From positions 186,001-250,000 of the forward strand of contig NZ_JAGIZB010000002.1 in the NCBI RefSeq assembly GCF_017813395.1: a DNA stretch of 64,000 bases, in the 5' to 3' direction. How positions within the stretch are numbered: position 1 is the stretch's first letter; each line of letters opens with the position of its first letter. Source of the DNA: Pararoseomonas baculiformis (GTDB lineage Bacteria; Pseudomonadota; Alphaproteobacteria; Acetobacterales; Acetobacteraceae). The notes beneath the pieces were generated by a model that worked only from the letters and a program-made list of their open reading frames with translations, had not been told where the DNA came from and did not search any database. Below are positions 53,158 through 63,566 of this stretch, one piece after another. The position numbers were made by a program, and so were the translations under genes.

Positions 53158-53530
53158 GCCCGTTGCGCAGGCCCAGGAGGGCGCGACGCATGAGGCCTGG
53201 TCCCCGGACGGGCCGATCGCGCCCTCGCGGGTGAGCGAGGTCGCGGTGCTCGATGCGCTGAAGACCGTGTTCGACCCGGAGATCCCGGTCGATATTTACG
53301 AGCTCGGGCTGATCTATGCCGTCGAGGTCGAGGATGATGGCGCGGTGAGGGTGGACATGACCCTGACCACTCCGTCCTGCCCCTCGGCCCAGGAGCTGCC
53401 GGCCCAGGTGGAGCAGGCGGTGAAGGGGGTGCAGAACGTCACCTCGGTGAAGGTCGAGGTGGTGTGGGATCCGCCCTGGGATCCGTCCCGCATGAGCGAG
53501 GACGCCAAGCTCGCTCTCAACATGTACTGA
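53150..53530 (+). CDS. sufT: SufT-type protein (DUF59/MIP18 family)
   Basis: A 126-residue protein. The DUF59 core is VAVLDALKTVFDPEIPVDIYELGLIYAVEVEDDGAVRVDMTLTTPSCPSAQELPAQV, with a conserved Cys in TPSCPS near residue 78, and WDPPWDPSRMSEDAKLALNMY at the end. The GTG at 53150 has an AAGGAGG site six bases upstream and overlaps the sufU end by 8 bases. SufT supports cluster maturation under stress in several bacteria. Confidence 0.92.
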   Translation: MNEPVAQAQEGATHEAWSPDGPIAPSRVSEVAVLDALKTVFDPEIPVDIYELGLIYAVEVEDDGAVRVDMTLTTPSCPSAQELPAQVEQAVKGVQNVTSVKVEVVWDPPWDPSRMSEDAKLALNMY

Positions 53531-53541
53531 TGGAGGGCGTC

Positions 53542-53910
53542 ATGAGCACGACCACCACGGATACTCCGAAGCCGCGCCGGGCGCTGCCACCGCTGATGTC
53601 GCTGTCCGACACGGCGGCGGAGAGGCTGCGCGCGCTCTACGCGAAGGGAGACGGGAAGCTGCTGCGCATCTCCGTCTCCACCAAGGGCTGCTCCGGCATG
53701 TCCTACCAGATGGACTGGGTGGATGCGGCCGGGCCAGGCGACGAGGTCGTGAACGACAAGGGCCTGATCGTGCTGGTGGACCGCAAGGCCACGCTGTTCC
53801 TGATCGGGACGGTGATGGATTACGAGCGGAAGGCGATGTCCGCCGGCTTCACCTTCACCAACCCGAACGAGAAGGGCCGCTGCGGCTGCGGCGAGAGCTT
53901 CCACATCTGA
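53542..53910 (+). CDS. sufA: A-type iron-sulfur carrier SufA/ErpA-like
   Basis: A 122-residue A-type carrier of HesB fold. Cluster ligands Cys50 (TKGCSGMSY), Cys114 and Cys116 (CGCGESF) are all present. It delivers clusters to target proteins. The ATG at 53542 has a GGAGG site; an in-frame ATG at 53530 overlaps the sufT stop. It is the last gene of the suf operon. Confidence 0.94.
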   Translation: MSTTTTDTPKPRRALPPLMSLSDTAAERLRALYAKGDGKLLRISVSTKGCSGMSYQMDWVDAAGPGDEVVNDKGLIVLVDRKATLFLIGTVMDYERKAMSAGFTFTNPNEKGRCGCGESFHI

Positions 53911-53918
53911 CATGGGTT

Positions 53919-53942
53919 CCCGCGGCGCCAGGGCGCCGCGGG
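53919..53942. terminator. Hairpin at the end of the suf operon
   Basis: CCCGCGGCGC pairs perfectly with GCGCCGCGGG, 8 bases past the sufA stop. There is no T-run, and it sits between convergent genes. Confidence 0.45.
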
Positions 53943-53952
53943 ATGCCCGCGC

Positions 53953-54945
53953 TCAGATGACGCTCGACCACTCCGCCGGAACCAGGCGGTAGCCGTTCCC
54001 TTCCTTCACCACCGTGCCATTCGCGGGGAAGGGCCAGTGATAGGCCACGCAGCGGATGCGGTCCGCCGCCACCCGGTCGAAGATGCGGCGGCGTGAGGCT
54101 TCGGCCTGCGCCGGATCCATGTCGAAGATCACGTGCCAGCCGGGATTGGTGAGGTTGATTTCCGGGCGGCTGGTCAGGTCGCCCAGGATCATGGCCTGCG
54201 CGTCGCCATCGGACAGGTGGTAGGAGCTGTGGCCGGGCGTGTGGCCCGTCGTTTCCGTGAGGCGCAGGCCGGGCAGGATCTCGGCATTGTCCGCCACGCG
54301 CTCCACGCGGCTCTCATAGGGGGCGAAGCGGCGCCTCACATTGGCGAAGGCGGGGCGCATGGCTTCCGGCGCGCGGCTGGCCTGGCCCTCATCCATCCAG
54401 AAAGCCCATTCCTTCTCCGGCACCACGATGCGGGCCCGCGGGAAGGCGGCGTTGCCCGAGCCGTCCAGCAACCCACCGATATGGTCGCCATGGAAGTGGG
54501 TAAAGGCGACGATATCGATGGAGGCCGGGTCGATCCCGGCGGCCGACAGATTGGCCGGCATCTGCCCCACGCGGCTGTCCGCGGCGGTCTGCGGGCCATT
54601 GCCGGTGTCGAACATCACCGTGCCCCGGGGCGTGCGGACCACGGGGACGGTGAAGGGATTCACCAGCTGCGCCGGGTTCAGCCCCTGCGCGCGCATGGAG
54701 GCCGCCACCTCCTCCGCCGAGGCGTTGCGGACGAAGCCCTGGGTGGGGTTCGGCCGGACGGCCTGGCCATCATGCACCATGGTGACGAGGTGCTGGCCGA
54801 CGCGGAAGCGGTAGTAGCCGGGCACCTGTTGCTGGGCAGGCTGCCCGGCGGCAGCAGGGGCGGGGGCCTGCTGCGCCCTGGCCTCGCTGGCGGCGAGGAG
54901 GGCAGGGGCTGCCAGGCCGGCAGCCAGCATCTCACGTCGTTGCAT
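53953..54945 (-). CDS. Secreted metallo-beta-lactamase-fold hydrolase
   Basis: A 330-residue periplasmic MBL protein. A signal peptide (RREMLAAGLAAPALLAASEARAQ, possibly Tat-type) precedes a Pro/Ala/Gln linker. The metal motif is THFHGDH at residues 149-155 (His150, His152, Asp154, His155). Further ligands are in TTGHTPGHSSYH and LGDLTSR. The class resembles quorum-quenching or organophosphate-type secreted MBL enzymes; the substrate is not predictable. Confidence 0.9.
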   Translation of the reverse strand: MQRREMLAAGLAAPALLAASEARAQQAPAPAAAGQPAQQQVPGYYRFRVGQHLVTMVHDGQAVRPNPTQGFVRNASAEEVAASMRAQGLNPAQLVNPFTVPVVRTPRGTVMFDTGNGPQTAADSRVGQMPANLSAAGIDPASIDIVAFTHFHGDHIGGLLDGSGNAAFPRARIVVPEKEWAFWMDEGQASRAPEAMRPAFANVRRRFAPYESRVERVADNAEILPGLRLTETTGHTPGHSSYHLSDGDAQAMILGDLTSRPEINLTNPGWHVIFDMDPAQAEASRRRIFDRVAADRIRCVAYHWPFPANGTVVKEGNGYRLVPAEWSSVI

Positions 54946-54996
54946 TGGTCCGTTCCCTTCGGGATCGGAGAAGAGTTCTGAACTTCCCGCCAGAGT

Positions 54997-56274
54997 TCAA
55001 GAGCCGCGTGAAAGTGTCACGACGGCTTCAACCTGGGAGGACCAGAGGAACTGGTCCACGGCCACGGCCCGCTCGATCCGCCAGCCCGGCGCGCGGGCGA
55101 AGACGCCGAGGTCCCGGGCCAGGGCGGCCGGGTTGCAGGAGACATAGATCACCCGTGGAATGGTGGAGCGGGCGAGAATGGCGGCCTGTTCCGCCGCGCC
55201 GGCGAAGGGGGGGTCCAGCACCAGGGCGGCGGCGCCGTTCAGTTCCGGCGGGAGAAGCGGCTGGCGCACCAGGTCCCGGCGCGTCGCCTTCACGCGGGCG
55301 CCGGCCCGCCCGGCAGCGCTGGCCAGGGCCGCGGCCGCATCGGGGGCGCCCTCATACGCCTCCACGCGCCCGCGGACGGCCAGGGGAAAGGTGAGGGTGC
55401 CGAGCCCGGCATGCAGCTCGATGATGCGGGGCTTGCCCGGCATGCGCCGGGGCAGTCCTTCGAGGACGGCGGCAACAATCGCGGCCTCGCCCTGCGGCGT
55501 GGCCTGGAGGAAGGCGCCGGGGGCAGGCACCACCGGCACGCCGGAAAGGGTAACAGCGACAGGGCCGAGCTGGGCGGCCATTTCCGGCGTTTCGCGCGTG
55601 CCCTCCCGGGACCAGGCGATGCGCGGGATACCCTGGGCCTCGGCGAAGGCCGCGAGAAGGCTGCGGTCCCTGGGCGAGAGCGGGCCATCGGTGCGGAGCC
55701 AGAGATCGGGGCCCGTATCCAGCAGGTTCACCATCGCCGAACCGGCACGGTGAAGCGCGGGCAGGCTGGCCAGCATCGCCCGCAAGGGCTCGACCAGCGC
55801 CAGGATGCGGGGCTGCACGACGAAGCAGACCTCCATGTCGAAAGGCTCGGCGGAGCCGCGCGCATGGAAGCCGATGGTGATACCCCCGGGCCGGCGCCGG
55901 ATGGCGAAATCGGCACGGCGCCGGCTATTGGGCGGGCTGGGCTTCGCCGCCTCGACCGGCACGTCGCGGAAGCCGGCGCGGGAGAGGGCTTCCGCTACGC
56001 GCGCGGCCTTCCAGGCTGCCACGGAGGCATCGGCCAAGTGCTGCACCGCGCAGCCGCCGCAGGTGCCGAAATGCGGGCAGGGCGGGGCAATGCGGTCCGG
56101 GGAAGGGGATTCCACGGCGATGAGGGCGGCGGCGCGGCCATCGCCACGGGCTGGGCCGGGATCGGCCTCCACCACCTCGCCCGGCAGGGCGAAGGGAACG
56201 AAGAGGGGGCGCCCTGCCTCGTCGCGGGCGATGCCGTCCCCGGCAGCGCCGAGGGCCTCGATGGTCACGCGCAT
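54997..56274 (-). CDS. RlmD/TrmA-type RNA uracil-C5 methyltransferase
   Basis: A 425-residue class I SAM methyltransferase of the RumA family that modifies uridines in RNA. A TRAM-like start (MRVTIEALGAAGDGIARDEAGR) is followed by the iron-sulfur cysteines C66, C72 and C75 (PCPHFGTCGGC) and a fourth in EVCFVV. Motif I is ELHAGLGTLTFPLA near residue 290. The catalytic pair is DPPFAGA and VSCNPAALARDL with the nucleophilic Cys. The ATG at 56274 is chosen over an upstream TTG. Position-specific rRNA target is unknown. Confidence 0.9.
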   Translation of the reverse strand: MRVTIEALGAAGDGIARDEAGRPLFVPFALPGEVVEADPGPARGDGRAAALIAVESPSPDRIAPPCPHFGTCGGCAVQHLADASVAAWKAARVAEALSRAGFRDVPVEAAKPSPPNSRRRADFAIRRRPGGITIGFHARGSAEPFDMEVCFVVQPRILALVEPLRAMLASLPALHRAGSAMVNLLDTGPDLWLRTDGPLSPRDRSLLAAFAEAQGIPRIAWSREGTRETPEMAAQLGPVAVTLSGVPVVPAPGAFLQATPQGEAAIVAAVLEGLPRRMPGKPRIIELHAGLGTLTFPLAVRGRVEAYEGAPDAAAALASAAGRAGARVKATRRDLVRQPLLPPELNGAAALVLDPPFAGAAEQAAILARSTIPRVIYVSCNPAALARDLGVFARAPGWRIERAVAVDQFLWSSQVEAVVTLSRGS

Positions 56275-56281
56275 CCTGGAT

Positions 56282-56316
56282 TCCAAAACAAGAAGGGCGG
56301 CCCCGCAGGGCCGCCC
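56282..56316 (-). terminator. Terminator of the glutaryl-CoA dehydrogenase gene
   Basis: The perfect 9-base stem GGGCGGCCC/GGGCCGCCC with a 4-base loop lies 26 bases after the stop of the dehydrogenase gene. On the minus strand it is followed by TTCTTGTTTT. Confidence 0.75.
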
Positions 56317-56341
56317 CTTGTGAACGCGATACCGGTCCGGA

Positions 56342-57568
56342 TCAGCCGAAGGCGTTCAGCCCGGTCTGGGCGCGGCCGAGAATAAGGGCATGCACGTCAT
56401 GCGTACCCTCATAGGTGTTCACCGTCTCCAGGTTCATGACGTGGCGGATCACGTGGTACTCGTCCACGATCCCGTTGCCGCCATGCATGTCGCGGGACAC
56501 GCGGGCGATATCGAGCGCCTTGCCGCAGTTGTTCCGCTTCATCATGGAGATCATCTCCGGCGCGGCCTTGTGCTCATCGAACAGGCGGCCCAGCCGCAGC
56601 ACGCCCTGCAGGCCGAGCGTGATCTCGGTCTGCATATCGGCCAGCTTCTTCTGGATGAGCTGGGTCTGGGCCAGCGGCTTGCCGAACATCTTGCGGCCCA
56701 GCGTGTACTCGCGGGAGCGGTGCCAGCAATCCTCGGCGGCGCCCATCACGCCCCAGGCGATGCCGTAGCGGGCGCGGTTGAGGCAGGAGAAGGGACCGGC
56801 GAGGGACTTCACGCCGGGCAGGCGGTTCTCCTCCGGCACGAAGACCTCATCCATCATGATCATGCCGGTGACGGAGGCGCGGAGCGAGAGCTTGCCCTCG
56901 ATCTTCGGCGCGGTCAGGCCCTTCATGCCCTTCTCAAGGATGAAGCCGCGCAGCACGCCCTCGTCGTCCTTCGCCCAGACCACGAAAACATCGGCGATCG
57001 GGGAGTTGGAAATCCAGGTCTTGGAGCCGGAGACGAGATAGCCGCCATCCACCTTCTTCGCCCGCGTCCGCATGGAGTTCGGGTCGGAGCCGGCATCGGG
57101 CTCGGTCAGGCCGAAGCAGCCGACATATTCGCCGGTGCGGAGCTTCGGCAGGTACTTGTCCTTCTGCTCCTCGGAGCCGAAGGCCCAGATCGGGTACATG
57201 ACAAGGGAGGACTGGACGGAGAAGGCGGAGCGGTAGCCGCTGTCCACCCGCTCCACCTCACGCGAGATCAGGCCGTAGGAGACATAACCGACGCCGGCGC
57301 AGCCATGGCTGTCGAGGGTCGCGCCCAGGAAGCCCATCTCGCCGAACTCGTTCATGATCTCCCGGTCGAAGTGCTCGCGCCGGGTCGCCTCGATCACGCG
57401 GGGCAGCAGCTTGGACTGGCAGAACTCGCGCGCCGCGTCGCGGATCATGCGCTCGTCTTCGGTCAGCTGCTCCTCGAGCAGCAGAGGGTCGTCCCACACG
57501 AAGGTGCCCATCTTCTGCGGAACGCGGGCCTGGGGGGCCTCCGGCATGACCTGGGTGACGACGTTCAT
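56342..57568 (-). CDS. gcdH: Glutaryl-CoA dehydrogenase
   Basis: A 408-residue acyl-CoA dehydrogenase of the glutaryl-CoA class that makes crotonyl-CoA with loss of CO2 in lysine and tryptophan breakdown. Marks: [42 protein letters not shown] near residue 150, [18 protein letters not shown] near 180, the Arg in RYGIAWG, and the catalytic Glu387 in [18 protein letters not shown]. The ATG at 57568 has a GAGAGGAA site; the longer frame is not conserved. It is followed by a terminator. Confidence 0.93.
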   Translation of the reverse strand: MNVVTQVMPEAPQARVPQKMGTFVWDDPLLLEEQLTEDERMIRDAAREFCQSKLLPRVIEATRREHFDREIMNEFGEMGFLGATLDSHGCAGVGYVSYGLISREVERVDSGYRSAFSVQSSLVMYPIWAFGSEEQKDKYLPKLRTGEYVGCFGLTEPDAGSDPNSMRTRAKKVDGGYLVSGSKTWISNSPIADVFVVWAKDDEGVLRGFILEKGMKGLTAPKIEGKLSLRASVTGMIMMDEVFVPEENRLPGVKSLAGPFSCLNRARYGIAWGVMGAAEDCWHRSREYTLGRKMFGKPLAQTQLIQKKLADMQTEITLGLQGVLRLGRLFDEHKAAPEMISMMKRNNCGKALDIARVSRDMHGGNGIVDEYHVIRHVMNLETVNTYEGTHDVHALILGRAQTGLNAFG

Positions 57569-57751
57569 CTCTGCGTTCCTCTCATGGGCAGTCCAGAAGG
57601 CGGCGCATCCTGCCCCAGCAGGGCCGCGGCTGCCATGCCGGGCAGGCCCGGCGCGGCGCTTTGTGCCCTGTTTTAGCGCGGGAGCGGCGGGCACGCACCG
57701 CTCCGTCTTCGGCGGGGAGACGGGACTCGTCCCCCCGGCCAGTCCCGAGGC

Positions 57752-59827
57752 TCAGGCCGCCTCGGCCTCGTCGTCCCGCACCCGCTTCGGGCGGGGCACC
57801 GGGATCAGCATGAAGGCGGGAATGGCATCGCCGAAGCCGACCACGGAGGGGCCGAGATCGTCCTGGCGGTAGCGGCGCTCATCGCGGTCGCGCCTGGGGC
57901 GCTCCTCGCGGTCACGGCGCGGGCGCTCATCGCGGCTCCACTCGCGCGCAGCGTCGCGGTTCACCTCCTCAAGCACCCGATCGGCGGAGCGGCTCTCGCG
58001 CCGCGGGGCCTCGCGCTCCTCGCGGGCGGCATGGATCGGGCGTTCCTCGCGCGGAGCACGCTCCTCACGGGGGGCACGCTCCTCACGCGGGGCACGTTCT
58101 TCACGCGGGGAACGCTCGTCGCGGCGCCCGCGGCCACCCTCGCGGCGGCCGGCCTCCCGGGACTCGCCGCCGCGCTCGCGCCGGCCCTCGCCGCGTCCGG
58201 ACTTCGCGGCGTCGCGGCCACGGTCGTTTCCGCGCCCCCGGCCGCGCCCACGGCCCGTGGCCTTCAGCGCCGCCTGGATCTCCTCGGGGTCCACGGGGTC
58301 CAGGCCCTCGATGGTCATGGGCGGGATCGGGCGCCCGGTCAGGGCCTCCACCGCCGCCACGGCCTTGGCCTCGTCCGCGGTGGAAAGGGTATAGGCATGG
58401 CCCTCCCGCCCGGCACGGCCCGTGCGCCCGATGCGGTGGACATAATCCTCCGCATGATAGGGCACGTCGAAGTTGAAGACGTGGGAGAGGCCGCCGATGT
58501 CGATCCCACGGGCCGCGACATCGGAGCAGACCAGGAGCTGCAGCTCACCCGCCTTGAACTTCTCAAGCGTGGCGAAGCGCACGGACTGGGCCAGGTCGCC
58601 ATGCAGGGCGCCCACGCTGAAGCCGTGCTTCTTCAGGCTCTTGTAGAGGATGTCCACATCGACCTTGCGGTTGCAGAAGATCAGCGCGTTCTGCACCTTC
58701 TCCCGCTTGATCAGGCGGCGCAGGGCCTCGCGCTTGTCGCGCTCCTGCACCCAGACCAGCCCGGCGGTGATGGTGGTGGCCACCGAGGCGGGCGCGGAGA
58801 CGCTGATCTCGCGCGGGTTCTGCAGGAAGGCGTCCGCCAGGCGGCGGATCTCCGGCGCCATGGTCGCGGAGAAGAACAGGGTCTGGCGCAGCTTCGGCAG
58901 CATCGAGACGATGCGCTCGACATCGGGGATGAAGCCCATGTCCAGCATGCGGTCGGCCTCGTCGATGACGAGAACCTTGCAATCCGCCAGCAGGATGCGC
59001 CCGCGATCGAACAGGTCCAGCAGGCGGCCCGGGGTGGCGATCAGGACGTCCACGCCCTTCTCAAGCACCTGCTTCTGCTCATCCATGCTCTCGCCACCAA
59101 TCAGCAGCGCATGGGTCAGGCTCAGATACTTGCCGTACCTGACGAAGTTCTCGGCGACCTGGAGGGCCAGCTCGCGCGTCGGCTCCAGGATCAGGCTGCG
59201 CGGCATGCGGGCCTTGGCGCGGGAACCGGCCAGGATGTCCAGCATGGGCAGGGTGAAGCCGGCGGTCTTGCCCGTGCCGGTCTGGGCACAGCCCAGCACG
59301 TCCCGGCCCATCAGCACCACGGGGATCGCGGCTTCCTGGATCGGGGTGGGGTGGACATAGCCGGTCTCGACGACGGCACGGAGGATCGGGTCGGAAAGGC
59401 CGAGATCGGCGAAGGTGGCGCGGGGGGCGGCTGCCGCCTCGTCCTCCTCCTCCTCCTCGTCTTCGTCGTCCTCGTCCGACTCGTCCTCGCCATCCTCCGT
59501 CTCCTCGCCGGAGAGGGGAGGCAGGTCGGAGCCGGTCTCGCCGGCATCATCGGCATCCGCGCCGGTCTGCCCGGCATCCTCCGTGCCGGAGGCCATCAGG
59601 GCCTCGATGGGCTGGGCCGTCTCGAAGACAGCCGGGGCCTCGGCGAAGCGGGGCGATTCGCCCTCGCCCACGGGGTCGCCATCGGCGGCGCCTTCCGTGC
59701 TGCCGGTGGCGCCTGCCTCGGGCAGGGCCTCGCGCGCGGCCGTGGGCAGGGTCTCCGGAACGGTCTCCGGGGCCTGGCCCTCCTGGGCGTCGCTATCGGC
59801 GGGGCGGGGCTGGTCGTTTTCGGTCAA
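57752..59827 (-). CDS. DEAD-box RNA helicase with acidic N-terminus and Arg-rich repeat tail
   Basis: A 691-residue protein. An acidic, Ala-rich N-terminal extension (about 1-130, EEETEDGEDESDEDDEDEEEEEDE region) precedes a RhlE-type DEAD core. That has FADLGLSDPILRAVVETGYVHPTPIQ (Q motif), AQTGTGKT, EPTRELALQ, VIDEADRMLDMGF, SATM and HRIGRTGRAGREG. A basic tail follows (about 510-691) with GRGRGRGN, and the PREERA repeats. The TTG at 59827 has an AGGAA site; the ATG at 59857 has none. Role in RNA decay or ribosome assembly is inferred. Confidence 0.93.
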   Translation of the reverse strand: MTENDQPRPADSDAQEGQAPETVPETLPTAAREALPEAGATGSTEGAADGDPVGEGESPRFAEAPAVFETAQPIEALMASGTEDAGQTGADADDAGETGSDLPPLSGEETEDGEDESDEDDEDEEEEEDEAAAAPRATFADLGLSDPILRAVVETGYVHPTPIQEAAIPVVLMGRDVLGCAQTGTGKTAGFTLPMLDILAGSRAKARMPRSLILEPTRELALQVAENFVRYGKYLSLTHALLIGGESMDEQKQVLEKGVDVLIATPGRLLDLFDRGRILLADCKVLVIDEADRMLDMGFIPDVERIVSMLPKLRQTLFFSATMAPEIRRLADAFLQNPREISVSAPASVATTITAGLVWVQERDKREALRRLIKREKVQNALIFCNRKVDVDILYKSLKKHGFSVGALHGDLAQSVRFATLEKFKAGELQLLVCSDVAARGIDIGGLSHVFNFDVPYHAEDYVHRIGRTGRAGREGHAYTLSTADEAKAVAAVEALTGRPIPPMTIEGLDPVDPEEIQAALKATGRGRGRGRGNDRGRDAAKSGRGEGRRERGGESREAGRREGGRGRRDERSPREERAPREERAPREERAPREERPIHAAREEREAPRRESRSADRVLEEVNRDAAREWSRDERPRRDREERPRRDRDERRYRQDDLGPSVVGFGDAIPAFMLIPVPRPKRVRDDEAEAA
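58040..58111 (-). repeat. 18-base tandem repeat encoding APREER units
   Basis: About four imperfect copies of an 18-base unit code for PREERA-type hexapeptides in the helicase tail. The copies differ at a few bases. The number may vary between strains. Confidence 0.7.
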
Positions 59828-60110
59828 GCGTGTGTTCCTGTGCCGCCGCCCGGCCATACATGGCGGGGGCGGCGAAAGTCGGCTGCTTCATCAATGGTGT
59901 CGGGCGCCATGCGGCATGGCCGGAAGCGCCCGGCCGATGGTCCGGCGTGGCGCGGCCATTCTCACCCCGGCGGCGACGCCGGCAGGATTGACAGCCGCGC
60001 GGCACGCAGCCGCGTGCGCGCGATATGCGCCCGGAACGGCCGCGATGCAAGGTTGAACGGGGTGATTCGGCCCGGTTGCCCCCGGTTTCCCGCCATGTTT
60101 CACCAGGGCG

Positions 60111-60836
60111 ATGACCCGCACGCCGCTCCTTTTCCTCCCCGGCCTTCTCTGCGACGAGCGGCTCTGGCGCGACCAGGTGGCCGGGCTGGCAGGCCTCGCC
60201 CGGCCGGTGGTGGCGGACCTTACCAGGGATGATGCGGTGGTGGCCATGGCGGCGCGGGCCGTGCGCGCCATGGACGAGGCGGGCGCTGGACGCTTCGCCA
60301 TGGCCGGCCTTTCCATGGGCGGCTACGTGGCGCTGGAGGTGATGCGCCAGGTGCCCGGGCGCGTGGAGCGGCTGGCCCTGTTCGACACCTCCGCCCGACC
60401 GGACACGCCCGAGCAGTCGCGGCAGCGGCGCGGCCTGATGTCGCTCACCCGGTCCGGCCAGTTCCGCGGCGTCACGCCCCGCCTGCTGCCGCGCCTGCTG
60501 CATGCCACGAACCAGGACGGGCCGCTGGCCCGGGAGGTGATGGACATGGCCGAGCGCGTGGGGCGCGACGCCTTCCTGCGCCAGCAGGCCGCCATCCTGG
60601 GCAGGCCGGATTCGCGCGGGGACCTTTCTGGCATCGCGGTGCCAAGCCTCGTCGCGGTAGGGGAAGCGGATATCCTCACCCCGCCTGAACTGGCGCGGGA
60701 GATCGCGGAGGGAATCCCCGGGGCGGTGCTCCGCATCATCCCGGGCTGTGCGCACCTGCCCAGCATGGAGGCGCCGGAGGTCGTGAACGCCATCCTGCGC
60801 GACTGGCTGGGCGGCGCATCTTCAACGGGCAGCTAG
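60111..60836 (+). CDS. Alpha/beta-fold hydrolase
   Basis: A 241-residue cytosolic hydrolase. It starts LLFLPGLLCDERLW, has the nucleophile elbow GLSMGG with Ser68, VAVGEADILTPP carrying the acid, and GCAHLPSMEAPE carrying the catalytic His near residue 221. Length and order fit small esterase/lactonase-like enzymes such as PcaD or BioH relatives. The substrate is unknown. It stands alone. Confidence 0.9.
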   Translation: MTRTPLLFLPGLLCDERLWRDQVAGLAGLARPVVADLTRDDAVVAMAARAVRAMDEAGAGRFAMAGLSMGGYVALEVMRQVPGRVERLALFDTSARPDTPEQSRQRRGLMSLTRSGQFRGVTPRLLPRLLHATNQDGPLAREVMDMAERVGRDAFLRQQAAILGRPDSRGDLSGIAVPSLVAVGEADILTPPELAREIAEGIPGAVLRIIPGCAHLPSMEAPEVVNAILRDWLGGASSTGS

Positions 60837-60855
60837 CGCATCCCATCTCGCGGGC

Positions 60856-61191
60856 ATGAGACAGGCCAGACGCCCCTTCCTGGCGGTGGCGCTGATGGCG
60901 CTTCCGCTGCTTTCCGCCGGTACGGCCGCGGCCCAGGTGAGCTTCGGCATCGGGATCGGCCCAGCCTATCCTGTCTATCCCTACCCGTATGCCTACCCAC
61001 CGCCGCCGGCCTGGTACGTGCCGCCCTTTCCCGCCTATGCGCCGCCACCGGCCTATGTGGCACCGCGCGCGGCGGGGCAGGCCTGCTATGCCGGGGCTTA
61101 TATCTGCCCGCTGGAGCGGCCGGTGCCGGCAGGCGATGCCTGCGCCTGCCCGGCGCGCAATGGCGGGCGGGCCTGGGGCCGGGTGGGCTAG
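60856..61191 (+). CDS. Small Pro/Tyr-rich secreted protein
   Basis: A 111-residue protein with a signal peptide (RRPFLAVALMALPLLSAGTAAAQ). A Pro/Tyr/Ala-rich region (about 30-73, with YPVYPYPYAYPPPPAWYVPP) and a Cys-rich C-terminal end (CYAGAYICPLERP, CACPARNGG) follow. Cell-envelope or surface localisation is likely; function is unknown. It starts 19 bases after the hydrolase stop. Confidence 0.72.
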   Translation: MRQARRPFLAVALMALPLLSAGTAAAQVSFGIGIGPAYPVYPYPYAYPPPPAWYVPPFPAYAPPPAYVAPRAAGQACYAGAYICPLERPVPAGDACACPARNGGRAWGRVG

Positions 61192-61254
61192 TAGTAGCAG
61201 CTCTGAAACCGGGGGCGAGCCGGGCCGCTTCCTTCCCCAGGAAGGAACGACGTC

Positions 61255-62448
61255 ATGCCACGCGACACGACAAGCACCCCGGATGGGGATGAGATCATCG
61301 TTGACCCGCGCGAGGCGGCGCGGGCGGCCGGCCTGCGCTATGTGAGCGATACGAAGCCGGGCATCACGCGCCATGCGAAGGGCGACGCCTTCTTCTACCG
61401 CGCCCCCTCGGGCGAGCCGGTGCGCGACGAGGCGGTGCTGGAGCGTATCCGCAGCCTCGCCATTCCGCCGGCCTATACCGATGTGTGGATCTGCCCTTTC
61501 GAGAACGGCCATATCCAGGCCACGGGGCGGGATGCGCGCGGGCGCAAGCAGTACCGTTACCATCCGCGCTGGCGCGAGACGCGGGACGCGACGAAATACG
61601 AGCACATGGCGGAATTCGCGGCCGCGCTGCCCGCCATCCGCGCGCGGGTGGCGGAGGATATGCAGAAGAAGGGCCTGCCACGGGAAAAAGTGCTGGCCAC
61701 GGTCGTGCGGCTGCTGGAGACGACGCTGATCCGTGTGGGCAATGACGACTACGCCAAGGAGAACGGCTCCTTCGGCCTGACCACGCTGCGCAACCGCCAT
61801 GTGAAGGTGGAGGGCGGGACGATGCGCTTCGCCTTCAAGGGCAAGAGCGGCAAGAGCTGGAAGCTGGGCGTGCAGGACCGGCGCGTGGCGAAGGTCGTGC
61901 GGGAATGCCAGGACCTGCCGGGGCAGGAGCTCTTCGCCTACACCGATGAGGACGGCTCGGTGCATGATGTCAGCTCCGGCGACGTGAACGAGTATCTCCG
62001 CGAGATCACGGGGCGGGACATCACCGCGAAGGATTTCCGCACCTGGGCCGGCACGGTCATGGCGGCCCTCGCGCTGCGGGAGTTCGAGACCTTCGACAGC
62101 CAGGCCGCCGCCAAGCGCAACATCCGTGCAGCCATCGAGCAGGTGTCCTCGCGCCTGGGCAACACGCCGACGGTCTGCCGAAAATGCTACGTCCATCCGG
62201 ACCTGCTGGATGGCTACATGGCCGGGCAGCTCGCGCTGGAGATCGCCGAGGCGGCCGAGGAGGAGCTACGTGAGGAGATCGCCCATCTCCGGCCGGAGGA
62301 GGCGGCCGTGCTGGCGCTGCTGGCGAAGCTGAAGACGCAGAAGGCAGCGCCGGCCCCAAAGCGCGCGCGCAAGCCGGCAGGCGGGCCCGGGCAGAAGCCA
62401 CGGGCCCGGGCGAAGGGAAAGGCGGGCGCGGAGGCGACCGCCGCCTGA
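61255..62448 (+). CDS. DNA topoisomerase IB
   Basis: A 397-residue type IB topoisomerase of the bacterial/poxvirus class. It has GLRYVSDTKPGITRHAKGDAFFYR at the start. Conserved parts include IRSLAIPPAYTDVWICP, RQYRYHPRWRETRDATKYEHM, and the active-site set with Arg in LLETTLIRVGND and KNRHVKVEG-type residues. The catalytic Tyr312 is in CRKCYVHPDLLDGY. The C-terminal tail is Lys/Ala-rich. It relaxes supercoils via a 3'-phosphotyrosine. It has a GGAAGGAA site and is not near replication genes. Confidence 0.94.
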   Translation: MPRDTTSTPDGDEIIVDPREAARAAGLRYVSDTKPGITRHAKGDAFFYRAPSGEPVRDEAVLERIRSLAIPPAYTDVWICPFENGHIQATGRDARGRKQYRYHPRWRETRDATKYEHMAEFAAALPAIRARVAEDMQKKGLPREKVLATVVRLLETTLIRVGNDDYAKENGSFGLTTLRNRHVKVEGGTMRFAFKGKSGKSWKLGVQDRRVAKVVRECQDLPGQELFAYTDEDGSVHDVSSGDVNEYLREITGRDITAKDFRTWAGTVMAALALREFETFDSQAAAKRNIRAAIEQVSSRLGNTPTVCRKCYVHPDLLDGYMAGQLALEIAEAAEEELREEIAHLRPEEAAVLALLAKLKTQKAAPAPKRARKPAGGPGQKPRARAKGKAGAEATAA

Positions 62449-62467
62449 CCCGGCAGCGGCCTGTCGC

Positions 62468-63469
<1,002 letters not shown>

Positions 63470-63566
63470 GGGGTGCTCCATCGGTTGAGGTGACGGAGCC
63501 GATATGCGCCCAGGCGGTCTCCCGCTTAATCCCGTATGATCCGCACGGGCTGTTCGGGAATCGCGA

